Assembly (NCBI GenBank): GCA_028871195.1
Contig: JAGWNT010000020.1
Span: 1-46,723 of the forward strand
Direction: 5' to 3'
Length of the DNA: 46,723 nt
DNA from: REEB85 sp018971455
GTDB taxonomy: Bacteria > Pseudomonadota > Alphaproteobacteria > Acetobacterales > Acetobacteraceae
Both the position numbers and the translations under genes were made by a program. Shown in pieces: positions 11,174-24,591 of the stretch (its first letter is position 1; each line of letters opens with the position of its first letter). Under the pieces are notes generated by a model, which did no database searches, was not told the DNA's origin, and was given only the letters and a program-made list of their open reading frames with translations.

Positions 11174-11671
11174 TCAGAACGGGATCTCGTCGTCCAGATC
11201 GCCGCCCTGAGGCGCCTCCCAGGAAGGTGCCGCACTCCCGCGCGACGGCGCTGCGGCGGCCCGCGACGGCGCGGACCGCTCGCGCGGCTGATAGCCGCCC
11301 TCGCTCTCGCCGCCGCCGCTGCGCCCGTCGAGCATGACCAGCTCGCCCTTGAAACGGCCGATCACCACCTCGGTCGTGTATTTCTCCTGGCCCGACTGGT
11401 CGGTCCATTTGCGGGTCTGCAACGCCCCTTCGATGTAGAGCTTGCTGCCTTTGCGGACATATTTCTCCACCACGTCGGCGATCCGGTCGTTGAACACCAC
11501 CACGCGGTGCCACTCGGTGCGCTCCTTGCGCTCGCCGGAGGCACGATCATTCCACGTCTCGCTGGTCGCCAGCGAGAAGTTGACGATCTTCGTGCCGTCC
11601 TGGCTGGTGCGGATTTCGGGGTCCTTCCCGACATTTCCCACCAGGGTCACCTTGTTCACGCTGCCGGCCAT
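11174..11671 (-). CDS. ssb: Single-stranded DNA-binding protein
   Basis: This is a 165-residue SSB. An N-terminal OB fold (about 1-110) starts MAGSVNKVTLVGNVGKDPE and includes the ssDNA-binding WHRVVVF. A Gly/Ser/Ala/Arg-rich linker follows, then the acidic tip DLDDEIPF that recruits replication and repair partners. It is divergent from uvrA across a 213-bp gap that contains a LexA box. Joint SOS control of ssb and uvrA is known in other bacteria, and the site is placed to serve both here. It could be co-transcribed with gyrA downstream. Confidence 0.96.
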   Translation of the reverse strand: MAGSVNKVTLVGNVGKDPEIRTSQDGTKIVNFSLATSETWNDRASGERKERTEWHRVVVFNDRIADVVEKYVRKGSKLYIEGALQTRKWTDQSGQEKYTTEVVIGRFKGELVMLDGRSGGGESEGGYQPRERSAPSRAAAAPSRGSAAPSWEAPQGGDLDDEIPF

Positions 11672-11800
11672 GTCCCTGCTTCCTGCTCTCGTCGTGGCGC
11701 GGACCTGCCCCGCGGCGGCGCACCATAGCGCCTGCGCCCCGGCTGGGCCAGATCACGGCCGGATCGGCGGCGGATCGGCGCCGGCCCGGCCGGTGTGGGC

Positions 11801-11830
11801 TTCCCAAACCCCCACGACGGGCCATATAAC
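11801..11830 (+). promoter_or_regulatory. Candidate uvrA promoter
   Basis: TTCCCA (11801-11806) and TATAAC (11825-11830) are separated by 18 bp and lie just upstream of the LexA box. The -10 matches the consensus at 5 of 6 positions and the -35 at 4 of 6. Repressor on the adjacent site would block initiation. Confidence 0.5.
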
Positions 11831-11832
11831 CA

Positions 11833-11847
11833 GAACAAGTCAAGAAC
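11833..11847 (-). promoter_or_regulatory. LexA (SOS) box, alphaproteobacterial direct-repeat type
   Basis: The plus strand reads GAAC-AAGTCAA-GAAC, so the minus strand reads GTTC-N7-GTTC exactly, the LexA operator described for alphaproteobacteria. It lies 37 bp upstream of the uvrA start codon, within the shared ssb/uvrA control region. Confidence 0.8.
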
Positions 11848-11884
11848 ACCACCCCTCTCCGATTCGCAATCCAGGAAGACCCGT

Positions 11885-14729
<2,845 letters not shown>

Positions 14730-14737
<8 letters not shown>

Positions 14738-15317
14738 CGCGGCGCCGACGGCCGAGACCTTTCTCGCCTGGGCGCGGGCCAACCCGCGCAACGCCGAAAT
14801 CCTGCGCCGCCTGCCGGCGCTCGGCCTGCCGCAATGCCACCTGGTTGCCGGCTGTCTGTTCCAGGCGGTGTGGAACCGCCTGTCCGGCCAGCCGGCCGAC
14901 GCCCAGGTGAGGGATTACGACGTCTTCTATTTCGACGACACTGACCTCTCCTACGAGGCCGAGGATGCGGTGATCCGCCGCGCCGCGACCCTGTTCGCCG
15001 ACCTCGGCGCGCCTGTCGAACTGCGCAACCAGGCGCGGGTGCATCTGTGGTATCCGGCGCGGTTCGGCCGCCCGTACCCGCGGCTCGCCTCGGCGCGCGA
15101 CGGCATCGACCGCTACCTCGTCGCCTGCACCTGCATCGGCATCGAGGCCGCGAGCGGCGTGCTCTACGCGCCGGGCGGCCTGGCCGATCTTTGGCAGGGG
15201 ATGCTGCGGATCAACGCGCGGTTGCCGGAGCCCGCGCTGTTCCGGGCCAAGGCGCTGTCCTATCAGGCGCGGTGGCCGTGGCTGACCATCGTCGCCCCCG
15301 GTCAGGCCGGGGCGTAG
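14730..15317 (+). CDS. Nucleotidyltransferase-like family protein (PF06042 type)
   Basis: This is a 195-residue protein starting at a GTG that overlaps the end of uvrA by 8 bp, so it is probably translated with it. The features fit the small nucleotidyltransferase-like family: an N-terminal helix, LVAGCLFQAVWNRLSG, then VRDYDVFYFDDTDLSYEAED with the acidic Asp-x-Asp pair expected for metal binding, and a C-terminal GIDRYLVACTCIGI plus YAPGGLADLWQG. The reaction and substrate are not known for this family. Its 3' end overlaps the convergent methyltransferase gene by 16 bp. Family assignment is fairly secure; a link to DNA repair is only suggested by position. Confidence 0.72.
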
Positions 15318-15922
15318 CGCCACACGCTGGCCGGCGGCAGGTTCAGCGGTGTCCAGGCCGCGCGCCGCGCCGCCAGGCCGAGGCGGCGCGCCGGCAGCGG
15401 GGAGGTGATGCAGTAGCTGAAATGCAGGAAGCCGCGCCCGGGCGCCACCGCGTCCATCGCCCCGACGAACCGCCGCTGCTCGGCCAGCGGCAGCAGCACC
15501 AGCGGGATGCCGCAGACGACGGTGCCGATCCGCCCATGCCATTCCCGCGGCAGCAACTCCGGCAGGCGGCGCGCATCGCCTTCGATGATCTGGACACCCG
15601 GCAGCGTCCGGCGCAGGTGCAGCGCCATTTCCGGCTCGATCTCGACCACGAACAGCCGCTCCGGGGCGATCCCGGCGGCAAGCAGCGCGCGGCTGATCAC
15701 CCCGGTGCCGGCGCCGAGTTCGACCACCGCTTCGTCCTGGCCGCAGCGTACCTGTGCCGCCATCCGCTTGCACAGCGCCGCCGAGGAAGGAATGACCGAG
15801 CCCATGCGCAGCGGGTTGGCCAACCAGCGGCGGAAGAACATCCCCGGCTTGGCGGCCCCGCTTTTCGGCCTGTCCAAGGAGATTTCGTGGGATCCGGCGA
15901 CATGGGAAAGCATTTCTGTCAT
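15302..15922 (-). CDS. Class I SAM-dependent methyltransferase, PmtA-like (phospholipid N-methyltransferase family)
   Basis: This is a 206-residue soluble methyltransferase. FFRRWLANPLRMGSVIPSS near residues 29-47 is typical of the PmtA/KsgA-related phospholipid methyltransferases that turn phosphatidylethanolamine into phosphatidylcholine in alphaproteobacteria. Motif I is VVELGAGTGVISRAL, motif II FVVEIEPEM, and IIEGDARRLPE follows, with IGTVVCGIPLVLLP in place of the usual acidic post-motif. The gene stands alone on the minus strand and overlaps the end of the previous gene. No clear Shine-Dalgarno precedes the ATG; a second ATG three codons in is possible. An rRNA-adenine or other small-molecule methyltransferase cannot be excluded. 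Confidence 0.72.
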   Translation of the reverse strand: MTEMLSHVAGSHEISLDRPKSGAAKPGMFFRRWLANPLRMGSVIPSSAALCKRMAAQVRCGQDEAVVELGAGTGVISRALLAAGIAPERLFVVEIEPEMALHLRRTLPGVQIIEGDARRLPELLPREWHGRIGTVVCGIPLVLLPLAEQRRFVGAMDAVAPGRGFLHFSYCITSPLPARRLGLAARRAAWTPLNLPPASVWRYAPA

Positions 15923-15943
15923 GATACTGTCACTTTTACTGTC
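15916..15943. repeat. Three CTGTC direct repeats at the methyltransferase start
   Basis: CTGTC occurs at 15916-15920, 15927-15931 and 15939-15943, spaced 11 and 12 bp, about one helical turn. They cover the start codon and the likely promoter of the minus-strand methyltransferase gene. A regulator binding one DNA face could use them; no family is assigned. Confidence 0.35.
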
Positions 15944-16290
15944 GTGAACCCTTCATCCACTGCCCTTTTACAGCAAGAGTCGACGAATTCATATCGCCTG
16001 CGGACCGCCCCGGATCGCCGCGCAGTGCCGGGGCGGCACGCAAAGGCGCCCGCCACCGGCGGCCTTCTCCGCCCCCGCGCCACGCGCTACCATCGCCGCG
16101 GGCGCCCGTGGATCGTGAGGACTTCGTCTTCCCGGCGGCCGGCCCCGCGCCAGGCCTCCCGACGCTAACCGGATCGTAACGTGCGTTTACCTAGTTTGGG
16201 CGTCCGTTACAGGTTTCGACATGTGATCTTGATCCGGCGAGGGCCGGATCTGGCGGCGAACTCCATTCGTGAAGGTGCGCAGGCGCAGCG
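15923..16290. other. 368-bp intergenic region between the methyltransferase and pleD
   Basis: No coding sequence is seen. It must hold the divergent promoters of the two genes. Visible structure is the CTGTC repeat group at its left end and, near pleD, a perfect 8-bp inverted repeat, GATCCGGC at 16231-16238 with GCCGGATC at 16243-16250 and a 4-base loop. This sits about 40 bp before the pleD start and could be an operator or a leader hairpin. No clear -35/-10 pair could be fixed. Confidence 0.6.
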
Positions 16291-17703
16291 ATGACCGCCA
16301 GAATTCTGATCGTTGACGACGTACCGGCCAATACGAGCCTGCTGGAAGCGAAGCTGGGCGCCGAATACTACCAGGTCGCCACTGCCCAGGACGGCCGCGC
16401 CGCCCTTGCGCTGGCCGATGAGTGGCAGCCCGATCTCATTCTGCTCGACGTCATGATGCCGGAGATGGACGGCTTCGAGACCTGCCGCCGCCTCAAGGAG
16501 AACCCGCGCACCCTGCACATCCCGGTGGTGATGGTCACCGCGCTGAGCGACCCGCAGGAGCGGCTCCACGGCCTGGAAGTCGGCGCCGATGATTTTCTCA
16601 CCAAACCAGTGGATTACGACACGCTTCTCGCGCGACTGAAGTCGCTGATCCGGCTCAAGCGCCTGCTTGACGAATGGCGCGTCCGCGGCGAGACCGCGCG
16701 CGCCCTCGGCCTCACGGGCGAAAGCTACGGGCCGCCCTCGGTCGCCGGCGCCCGCGCGCTCGTGGTCGATGACTGGGATTCCAGCGCCCAGGCGTTGCAG
16801 GACATTCTCGCCCGCGAAGGCATCCTCACCGGCCGCGCATCGCGCGAGAGCGAGGCGCTGCAACTCACCGCCGCCATGCCGTTCGATCTCGTGGTGCTCA
16901 GCCTGTCGATGGCCGGCGAGGATGCGCTGCGGCTGGCATCGCGGCTGCGCGCGGCGGATGGCACGCACGACATCCCCATGCTGCTGATCGCCGAGCCCGA
17001 GCAGAAATCGCGCATTCTCCGTGGCTTCGATCTCGGTGCGAATGACTGGCTGCTGCGCCCGGTGGACGAGAACGAGCTGCGGGCGCGGGCGCGCAACCAG
17101 ATCCGCCGCAAATTCTACCAGGACCGGCTGCGCGCCGATCTCGGCCACGCCCTCGAAATGGCGCTGACCGACCCGCTGACCGGCTTCTATAACCAGCGCT
17201 ACCTGATGCGCCATCTGGGCAGCCTGATCGCCGCCGGCCAGCCCAACGGCATCGCCGTGATGATGATCGATGTCGATCATTTCAAGGAAATCAACGATCG
17301 CTGGGGCCACCAGACCGGCGACGAGGCGCTGCGCGCCATCGCCGACACGCTGCGCCGGCGCATCCGCGTGTTCGATTCCATCGCCCGCTACGGCGGCGAG
17401 GAGTTCGTCGTGGTGATGCCCGGAACCGGCGCCCAGGAGGCCTACATCGCGGCGGAGCGGCTGCGTGAGGCGATCGTCGAGACGGTGTTCAGCCCGGAGC
17501 CCGGGCTCGCGCACCCGATCACCGTCAGCATCGGGGTGGCGTGCAGCCACGGCACGCCGACGACGGCCGAGCGGCTGCTGCACCTGGCCGACCAGGCGCT
17601 CTACGAAGCCAAGCGCTGCGGCCGCAACCGCACCGAAGAATCAGGAGCGGGCCGGCCCCGGATGCCGGCCCTCGGCCATCACGCCGAGCGGATCGCCGAA
17701 TAG
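16291..17703 (+). CDS. pleD: PleD-type response regulator diguanylate cyclase (REC-REC-GGDEF)
   Basis: This 470-residue protein makes cyclic di-GMP from two GTP. The first receiver has the acidic Asp9-Asp10, the phospho-acceptor Asp53 in LILLDVMMPEMDG, and Lys105. The second receiver has Ser204 where the acceptor Asp should be, so it is an adaptor domain, as in Caulobacter PleD. The cyclase active site is GGEEF at 368-372, and the product-inhibition I-site RVFD is at 359-362; these numbers match those of Caulobacter PleD as I recall them. MIDVDHFKEINDRWGH is the substrate-binding part. It controls motile-to-sessile change in relatives. No kinase gene is adjacent, so its partner is encoded elsewhere. 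The C-terminus is a short unstructured tail. Confidence 0.95.
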   Translation: MTARILIVDDVPANTSLLEAKLGAEYYQVATAQDGRAALALADEWQPDLILLDVMMPEMDGFETCRRLKENPRTLHIPVVMVTALSDPQERLHGLEVGADDFLTKPVDYDTLLARLKSLIRLKRLLDEWRVRGETARALGLTGESYGPPSVAGARALVVDDWDSSAQALQDILAREGILTGRASRESEALQLTAAMPFDLVVLSLSMAGEDALRLASRLRAADGTHDIPMLLIAEPEQKSRILRGFDLGANDWLLRPVDENELRARARNQIRRKFYQDRLRADLGHALEMALTDPLTGFYNQRYLMRHLGSLIAAGQPNGIAVMMIDVDHFKEINDRWGHQTGDEALRAIADTLRRRIRVFDSIARYGGEEFVVVMPGTGAQEAYIAAERLREAIVETVFSPEPGLAHPITVSIGVACSHGTPTTAERLLHLADQALYEAKRCGRNRTEESGAGRPRMPALGHHAERIAE

Positions 17704-17710
17704 CAGGATC

Positions 17711-17752
17711 GCGGCCGGCAGCCGGCCGCCTTCAGGCGCCCCGCTCGGGGCG
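17711..17752. terminator. Two adjacent hairpins between pleD and rpmG (convergent terminators)
   Basis: The first stem is GCGGCCGG (17711-17718) with CCGGCCGC (17722-17729) and loop CAG. The second is CGCCCCG (17737-17743) with CGGGGCG (17746-17752) and loop CT. They fill the 51-bp gap between two converging genes and can serve either strand. Confidence 0.55.
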
Positions 17753-17754
17753 AG

Positions 17755-17922
17755 TCACTTGATCTTGGCTTCCTTGAACGTCACGTGCTTGCGCGCGACA
17801 GGGTCGTATTTCTGCAGCTCCAGCTTGCCGGTCTGCGCGCGCGCGTTCTTCTTGGTGACGTAGAAATACCCGGTATCCGCGGTGGACACGAGCTTGATCT
17901 GGACGGTGTTGGACTTGGCCAT
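17755..17922 (-). CDS. rpmG: 50S ribosomal protein L33
   Basis: This is a 55-residue protein starting MAKSNTVQIKLVSTADTG, continuing YFYVTKKNARAQ and ending in FKEAKIK. It is the small basic L33 of the large ribosomal subunit near the E site. It contains no cysteines, so it is the zinc-free form and should not be zinc-regulated. ATG is at 17922 and TGA at 17755-17757. It lies downstream of the S41 peptidase gene on the same strand with 48 bp between them, and may have its own promoter. Confidence 0.95.
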   Translation of the reverse strand: MAKSNTVQIKLVSTADTGYFYVTKKNARAQTGKLELQKYDPVARKHVTFKEAKIK

Positions 17923-17970
17923 GGCATCATTCCGGGAACAGGAGGGGCGGAAGGGTCCGCCGATGGCGCT

Positions 17971-19554
17971 CTAATGCGGGATAGGCGGCGGTGGCGTCAA
18001 GCCATCCTGCCCGCCGCCGATGCGCAGCAGGGCCTGCTGGTAGGCGCGCGGGGTGTCGATCAGGAAGCGCGCGGCCCCCAGATCGGCGTCGCGCCCGCTC
18101 GCCGAGGGGCAGGTGTCGCGAATGGCCAGCGCCCGCGCCGGGGCCAGCGGCGCCCGTGCCGCCCGCGCCGCCGTCAGCGCGAGCTGGGCCAGCTGTCGCC
18201 CGTCCGCCAAGGCGTGCAGCTCGCGCGCCAGCACCTGGGGCCCCAGACTGGTGCACACCTGCGGCAGCACCCCCAGGCCCTGGATCGGCCAGCCCAGCGG
18301 CGCCAGCACCCGGCTCCAGGTCACGAACAGCTCGCCGGCATCGGGCAGCGTCACCACCGTCTGCACCAGCCCCTTGCCCAGCGTGGCGCTGCCCACCACC
18401 ACCGCGCGCCGCTGATCGGCCAGGGCCGCCGCCATGATTTCGGCGGCGCTGGCGGTGTTGCCGTCCACCAGCACCACCACCGGCAGCCCTTCGGCCAGAT
18501 CGCGCCCATTGGCCAGGAAGACGTGCCCGGCCCGCGGATCGCGCCCCTCGGTCTGCGCCACGATGCCGGTGCCTTGCAGCATGGCCACCGCCGCCACCGA
18601 TTGTTGCAGCACCCCGCCGCGATTGCCCCGCAGGTCGATCACCACGCCCTCGGGCGGGGCGTCCGGCCCGCCGCCGAGGCCGCGGATCAGCTCCTGGGCG
18701 AGGCGCGAGGCGGTGTCCTGGCTGAAGCTGCTGATGCGCAGCACCAGCATCCGTCCGGCGCGCCGGGCCGTCACCGTTTCGGGCGGAATCAGCACCCGCG
18801 TCAGCGTCACCGTGCGGGCCGGGCCATGGGGCGCCCGCAGCGTCAGCGCCACCTGGCTGTCCTGCGGGCCGGAGAGCAGCGTGTTGATGGCGCCCAGATC
18901 GCTCTGCTGGGTGGATTGCCCGTCGATCGCGAGAATGAGGTCGCCGGCGCGTACCCCGCCTTCGGCCGCGGGGCTGCCGGCCTGAACCGATGTCACCGCG
19001 AACCCGCCGCCGACATGCGCCACGCCGAGGCCGACCCCGGCCTCCCCGAAGCGGCGCGCCCGGTCCGCCTGCGCCTCGGCCGGCGGCTCGTAGCGCGAAT
19101 AGGGGTCGAAATGGCTGAACAGCTCGGCGAAGAAGGCGTCGAGAATGCGCTGCGTGCCGGCGGCGCGCAGTGCCGGCGAGGCGGCCCAGCCGGCCTGCGT
19201 CATTGCGGCGATCGTCGTTCCCCACCCGGCCATGTCGGCCTCCGGCGGGGCCGCCTGCGCCAACAGAAGGTGGAGCGGTGTGGTGCGCAGGTGCAGCGCC
19301 ACAACCTGTTTGGGCCCGGTCAATCCGCCCGCCGCCAGGCTTGGCACCAGGAACGGGTCGAGCGCCCCGAGCCCCTGCAGGCCCCACAGCGCCATCGTCG
19401 GCACCGGCACGGCCTGCAATGTGCGCGGCGCCATGAAATCCAGCGCGGCGGCGGTCACTTCGCCGATCAGGGCGGTGTCGAGCGGCGCCGGCCGGCGGGG
19501 GGCGGCGAAGGCCGGCCAACTCGCCAGCAGCAGCAGGATCGCCGCGCGTCGCAC
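17971..19554 (-). CDS. S41 family peptidase (carboxy-terminal processing protease type)
   Basis: This is a 527-residue secreted serine protease. The N-terminus MRRAAILLLLASWPAFA is a signal peptide cleaved near residue 17. A PDZ domain spans about 172-250 (GVGLGVAHVGGGFAV, then GVRAGDLILAIDG). The protease core has the Ser-Lys dyad: Ser369 in DGNTASAAEIM and Lys394 in ATLGKGLVQT, with GVVIDLRGNRGGVL before them. Members clip C-termini of envelope proteins in the periplasm. The start is GTG at 19554. The N-terminal 140 residues are longer and less conserved than in CtpA. The gene is 149 bp downstream of rnr, a gap that contains a 15-bp tandem repeat. Confidence 0.9.
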   Translation of the reverse strand: MRRAAILLLLASWPAFAAPRRPAPLDTALIGEVTAAALDFMAPRTLQAVPVPTMALWGLQGLGALDPFLVPSLAAGGLTGPKQVVALHLRTTPLHLLLAQAAPPEADMAGWGTTIAAMTQAGWAASPALRAAGTQRILDAFFAELFSHFDPYSRYEPPAEAQADRARRFGEAGVGLGVAHVGGGFAVTSVQAGSPAAEGGVRAGDLILAIDGQSTQQSDLGAINTLLSGPQDSQVALTLRAPHGPARTVTLTRVLIPPETVTARRAGRMLVLRISSFSQDTASRLAQELIRGLGGGPDAPPEGVVIDLRGNRGGVLQQSVAAVAMLQGTGIVAQTEGRDPRAGHVFLANGRDLAEGLPVVVLVDGNTASAAEIMAAALADQRRAVVVGSATLGKGLVQTVVTLPDAGELFVTWSRVLAPLGWPIQGLGVLPQVCTSLGPQVLARELHALADGRQLAQLALTAARAARAPLAPARALAIRDTCPSASGRDADLGAARFLIDTPRAYQQALLRIGGGQDGLTPPPPIPH

Positions 19555-19624
19555 CGTCAGGGCAGGATCGGCGCGGGTGGGATCGCGCGCCGGTTCGCGG
19601 CGGATGACACGGAGCGACCGGCCA

Positions 19625-19676
19625 GGGCGCGAACGATTTGGGCGCGGCCAGCCTGGGCGCGACCGGTTTGGGCGGG
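19625..19676. repeat. 15-bp tandem repeat (about 3.5 copies) between rnr and the S41 peptidase gene
   Basis: GGGCGCG-type units start at 19625, 19640, 19655 and 19670, giving an exact 15-bp period with variation in the second half of each unit. A period divisible by three could encode a pentapeptide repeat, but no supported gene covers it. It may be a decayed C-terminal extension of RNase R or simple slippage DNA. Confidence 0.55.
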
Positions 19677-19703
19677 GGCGAGGTCAGCGGATCGGCGCAC
19701 GCG

Positions 19704-21839
19704 TCAGCGGCCCCGCCTGGCCGCGGCCGGGCGCTCGGGCGGCAGGATGTGGAACACCAGGCCCCCGGTGACCGGGCTCGCCTCGGCGAGCCGGACGGTG
19801 ACGTCCTGCGCCAGGCGCCACACCATCCGTGTCCGCTTGCCGCTCAGCGTCTGCGCCGCTTCGTCATGCATCCAGAAATCATCCGGAAAACTCGACATCG
19901 GCACGAGTCCGCTCGCGCCGTTGCCGGCGACTGTGACGAAAACACCGAAACGGGTCACGCCGGAAATGCGCGCCTCGAACATCTCCCCGACCTTGTCGGC
20001 CATGAAGGCGGCGAGGTAGCGGTCGATCGCGTCCCGCTCCGCCAGCGCCGCCCGCCTTTCGGTTGCGGTAATGTGCTCGGAGGTCTCCACCAGCCGCGCC
20101 GCCTCGTCCGGTCCGAGACCGCCGGCGCCGAGGCGCAGCCCCGCGATCAGGGCGCGATGCACGGCCAGATCCGCATAGCGGCGGATCGGCGAGGTGAAAT
20201 GCGCGTAGCGCGACAGGGCGAGGCCGAAATGGCCGATATTCTCCACCTCGTAGGCCGCCTGCATCTGGCTGCGCAGCACCACCTCGTTGACCAGAATGGC
20301 CTGCTCGCTGCCCGCCACCTGGCGCAGCACGCGATCGAGGTCGCGCGGATGGATCTGGTCGCCGGCGGCCAGGCTGATATCGAGCCCACGCAGGAAGCTG
20401 CGCAGATTGGCCAGCTTCTCCTCCGAGGGCGGCGCATGGACGCGATAGACGCAGGGCTGGCGCAGCCGCTCCAGCTCCTCGGCGGCGCAGACATTCGCCA
20501 GCACCATGAATTCCTCGATCAGCCGGTGGCTGTCCAGCCGCGGCCGCGGCGCCACCGAGGCGACGCGGCCTGCCTCGTCCAGCACCACGCGCCGCTCCGG
20601 CAGGTCGAGGTCGAGCGTGCCGCGCGCCGTGCGGGCGGCAAGCAGGGCGCGATAGGCGGCATAGAGCGCCGCCACGCCCGCGTCGCCCGCCTCGTGCGCC
20701 TCCTGCACCTCCTCATAGGTGCGGCGGGCGGCGCTGCGCATCAGCCCGCGCCCGAAGCGATGCGACAGCTTGCGGCCCGCGGCATCGATGCGCATCTCGA
20801 CGAACAGGCAGCCGCGCTCCTCGGCCGGCCGCAGGCTGCACCACCCGTTGGACAGCGCCTCCGGCAGCATCGGCACCACCCGGTCGGGGAAATAGCAGGA
20901 ATTGCCGCGCGTCCACGCGGCGCGATCGAGGGCCGAGCCCGGCCGCACGTAATGCGCGACATCGGCGATGGCGACCACCAGGCGGAAGCCGTCGCCCTCC
21001 GGCTGGGCGTGCACGGCGTCGTCGAAATCGCGCGCATCCTCGCCGTCGATGGTGATGAGCGGCAGGTCGCGCAGGTCGCTGCGCGTGCCGAGCGGGACCG
21101 CCTTTGCCTGCGCGGCCTCGGCCAGTGCCGCCGGGTCGAATTCGGTCGGGATGTCGTGGGTGTGGATGACCACCAGCGAGACCGAGCGCGCATCTCCCAG
21201 AGGCCCCAGCCGCTCGACCACGCGCGCGGGCTTCAGCCCGTGCGGAAGGCCGGGAAGGGGGGTCGCCAGCACGATCTCGCCGTGCTCCGCGCCGCCGGTC
21301 TCGCCCGGCGGGATGATCCACTCGGCCTTGGCCCGCTTGTCGGTGGGCACCAGGCGATGCCCGCCGGCGCGCTGGTGGAACACGCCGACGATGCGCCCGG
21401 GCGTCTCGCCGAGCCGCTTCAAGGTGCGCCCCTCATACTTGCCGCCGCCGATCGGACGCAGGCGCGCCAGCACCCGCTCACCCGGCGCCAGCGCCGGCCG
21501 CCCGCGCGGCTCGGGCGCCATCAGCACGAGCGGCGGCGGCCCGTGGCCCTGCCAGCCCACCGGGCGCGCCAGCGCATCGCCGTCGGGATCGGTGCCGCTG
21601 ATCTGCACCACCATGGCCTCGGGCAGGCGGCCGGGGGCGGTGAAGCGGCGATGCCCGGCCGGCGCCACCTCGCCGCCACCGGCGAGCGATTTCAACAGGC
21701 CGCGCAGCGCGGTGCGGTGCTCCGGCCCGAGGCCGAAATGCCGGGTGATCTCGCGCTTGCCGACGCGTCCCGTCGATTCGCGGATGAAACGGCGAAGCTC
21801 CTCGCGGCTGGGAAGGCCAGGGGCGGGCCCGCGCGCCAC
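19704..21839 (-). CDS. rnr: Ribonuclease R
   Basis: This is a 711-residue RNB-family 3'-5' exoribonuclease that degrades structured RNA. An N-terminal winged-helix-like region (SREELRRFIRESTGRVGKREI) is followed by cold-shock domains, the RNB catalytic block ITIDGEDARDFDDAVHA with the metal-binding aspartates, HFTSPIRRYADLAVHR, and a C-terminal S1 domain (FEARISGVTRFGVFVTVAGN). The basic tail common in RNase R is short here. It starts with GTG just 1 bp after the topA stop, so translation is probably coupled to topA. Confidence 0.95.
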   Translation of the reverse strand: MARGPAPGLPSREELRRFIRESTGRVGKREITRHFGLGPEHRTALRGLLKSLAGGGEVAPAGHRRFTAPGRLPEAMVVQISGTDPDGDALARPVGWQGHGPPPLVLMAPEPRGRPALAPGERVLARLRPIGGGKYEGRTLKRLGETPGRIVGVFHQRAGGHRLVPTDKRAKAEWIIPPGETGGAEHGEIVLATPLPGLPHGLKPARVVERLGPLGDARSVSLVVIHTHDIPTEFDPAALAEAAQAKAVPLGTRSDLRDLPLITIDGEDARDFDDAVHAQPEGDGFRLVVAIADVAHYVRPGSALDRAAWTRGNSCYFPDRVVPMLPEALSNGWCSLRPAEERGCLFVEMRIDAAGRKLSHRFGRGLMRSAARRTYEEVQEAHEAGDAGVAALYAAYRALLAARTARGTLDLDLPERRVVLDEAGRVASVAPRPRLDSHRLIEEFMVLANVCAAEELERLRQPCVYRVHAPPSEEKLANLRSFLRGLDISLAAGDQIHPRDLDRVLRQVAGSEQAILVNEVVLRSQMQAAYEVENIGHFGLALSRYAHFTSPIRRYADLAVHRALIAGLRLGAGGLGPDEAARLVETSEHITATERRAALAERDAIDRYLAAFMADKVGEMFEARISGVTRFGVFVTVAGNGASGLVPMSSFPDDFWMHDEAAQTLSGKRTRMVWRLAQDVTVRLAEASPVTGGLVFHILPPERPAAARRGR

Positions 21840-21840
21840 C

Positions 21841-24583
<2,743 letters not shown>

Positions 24584-24591
<8 letters not shown>

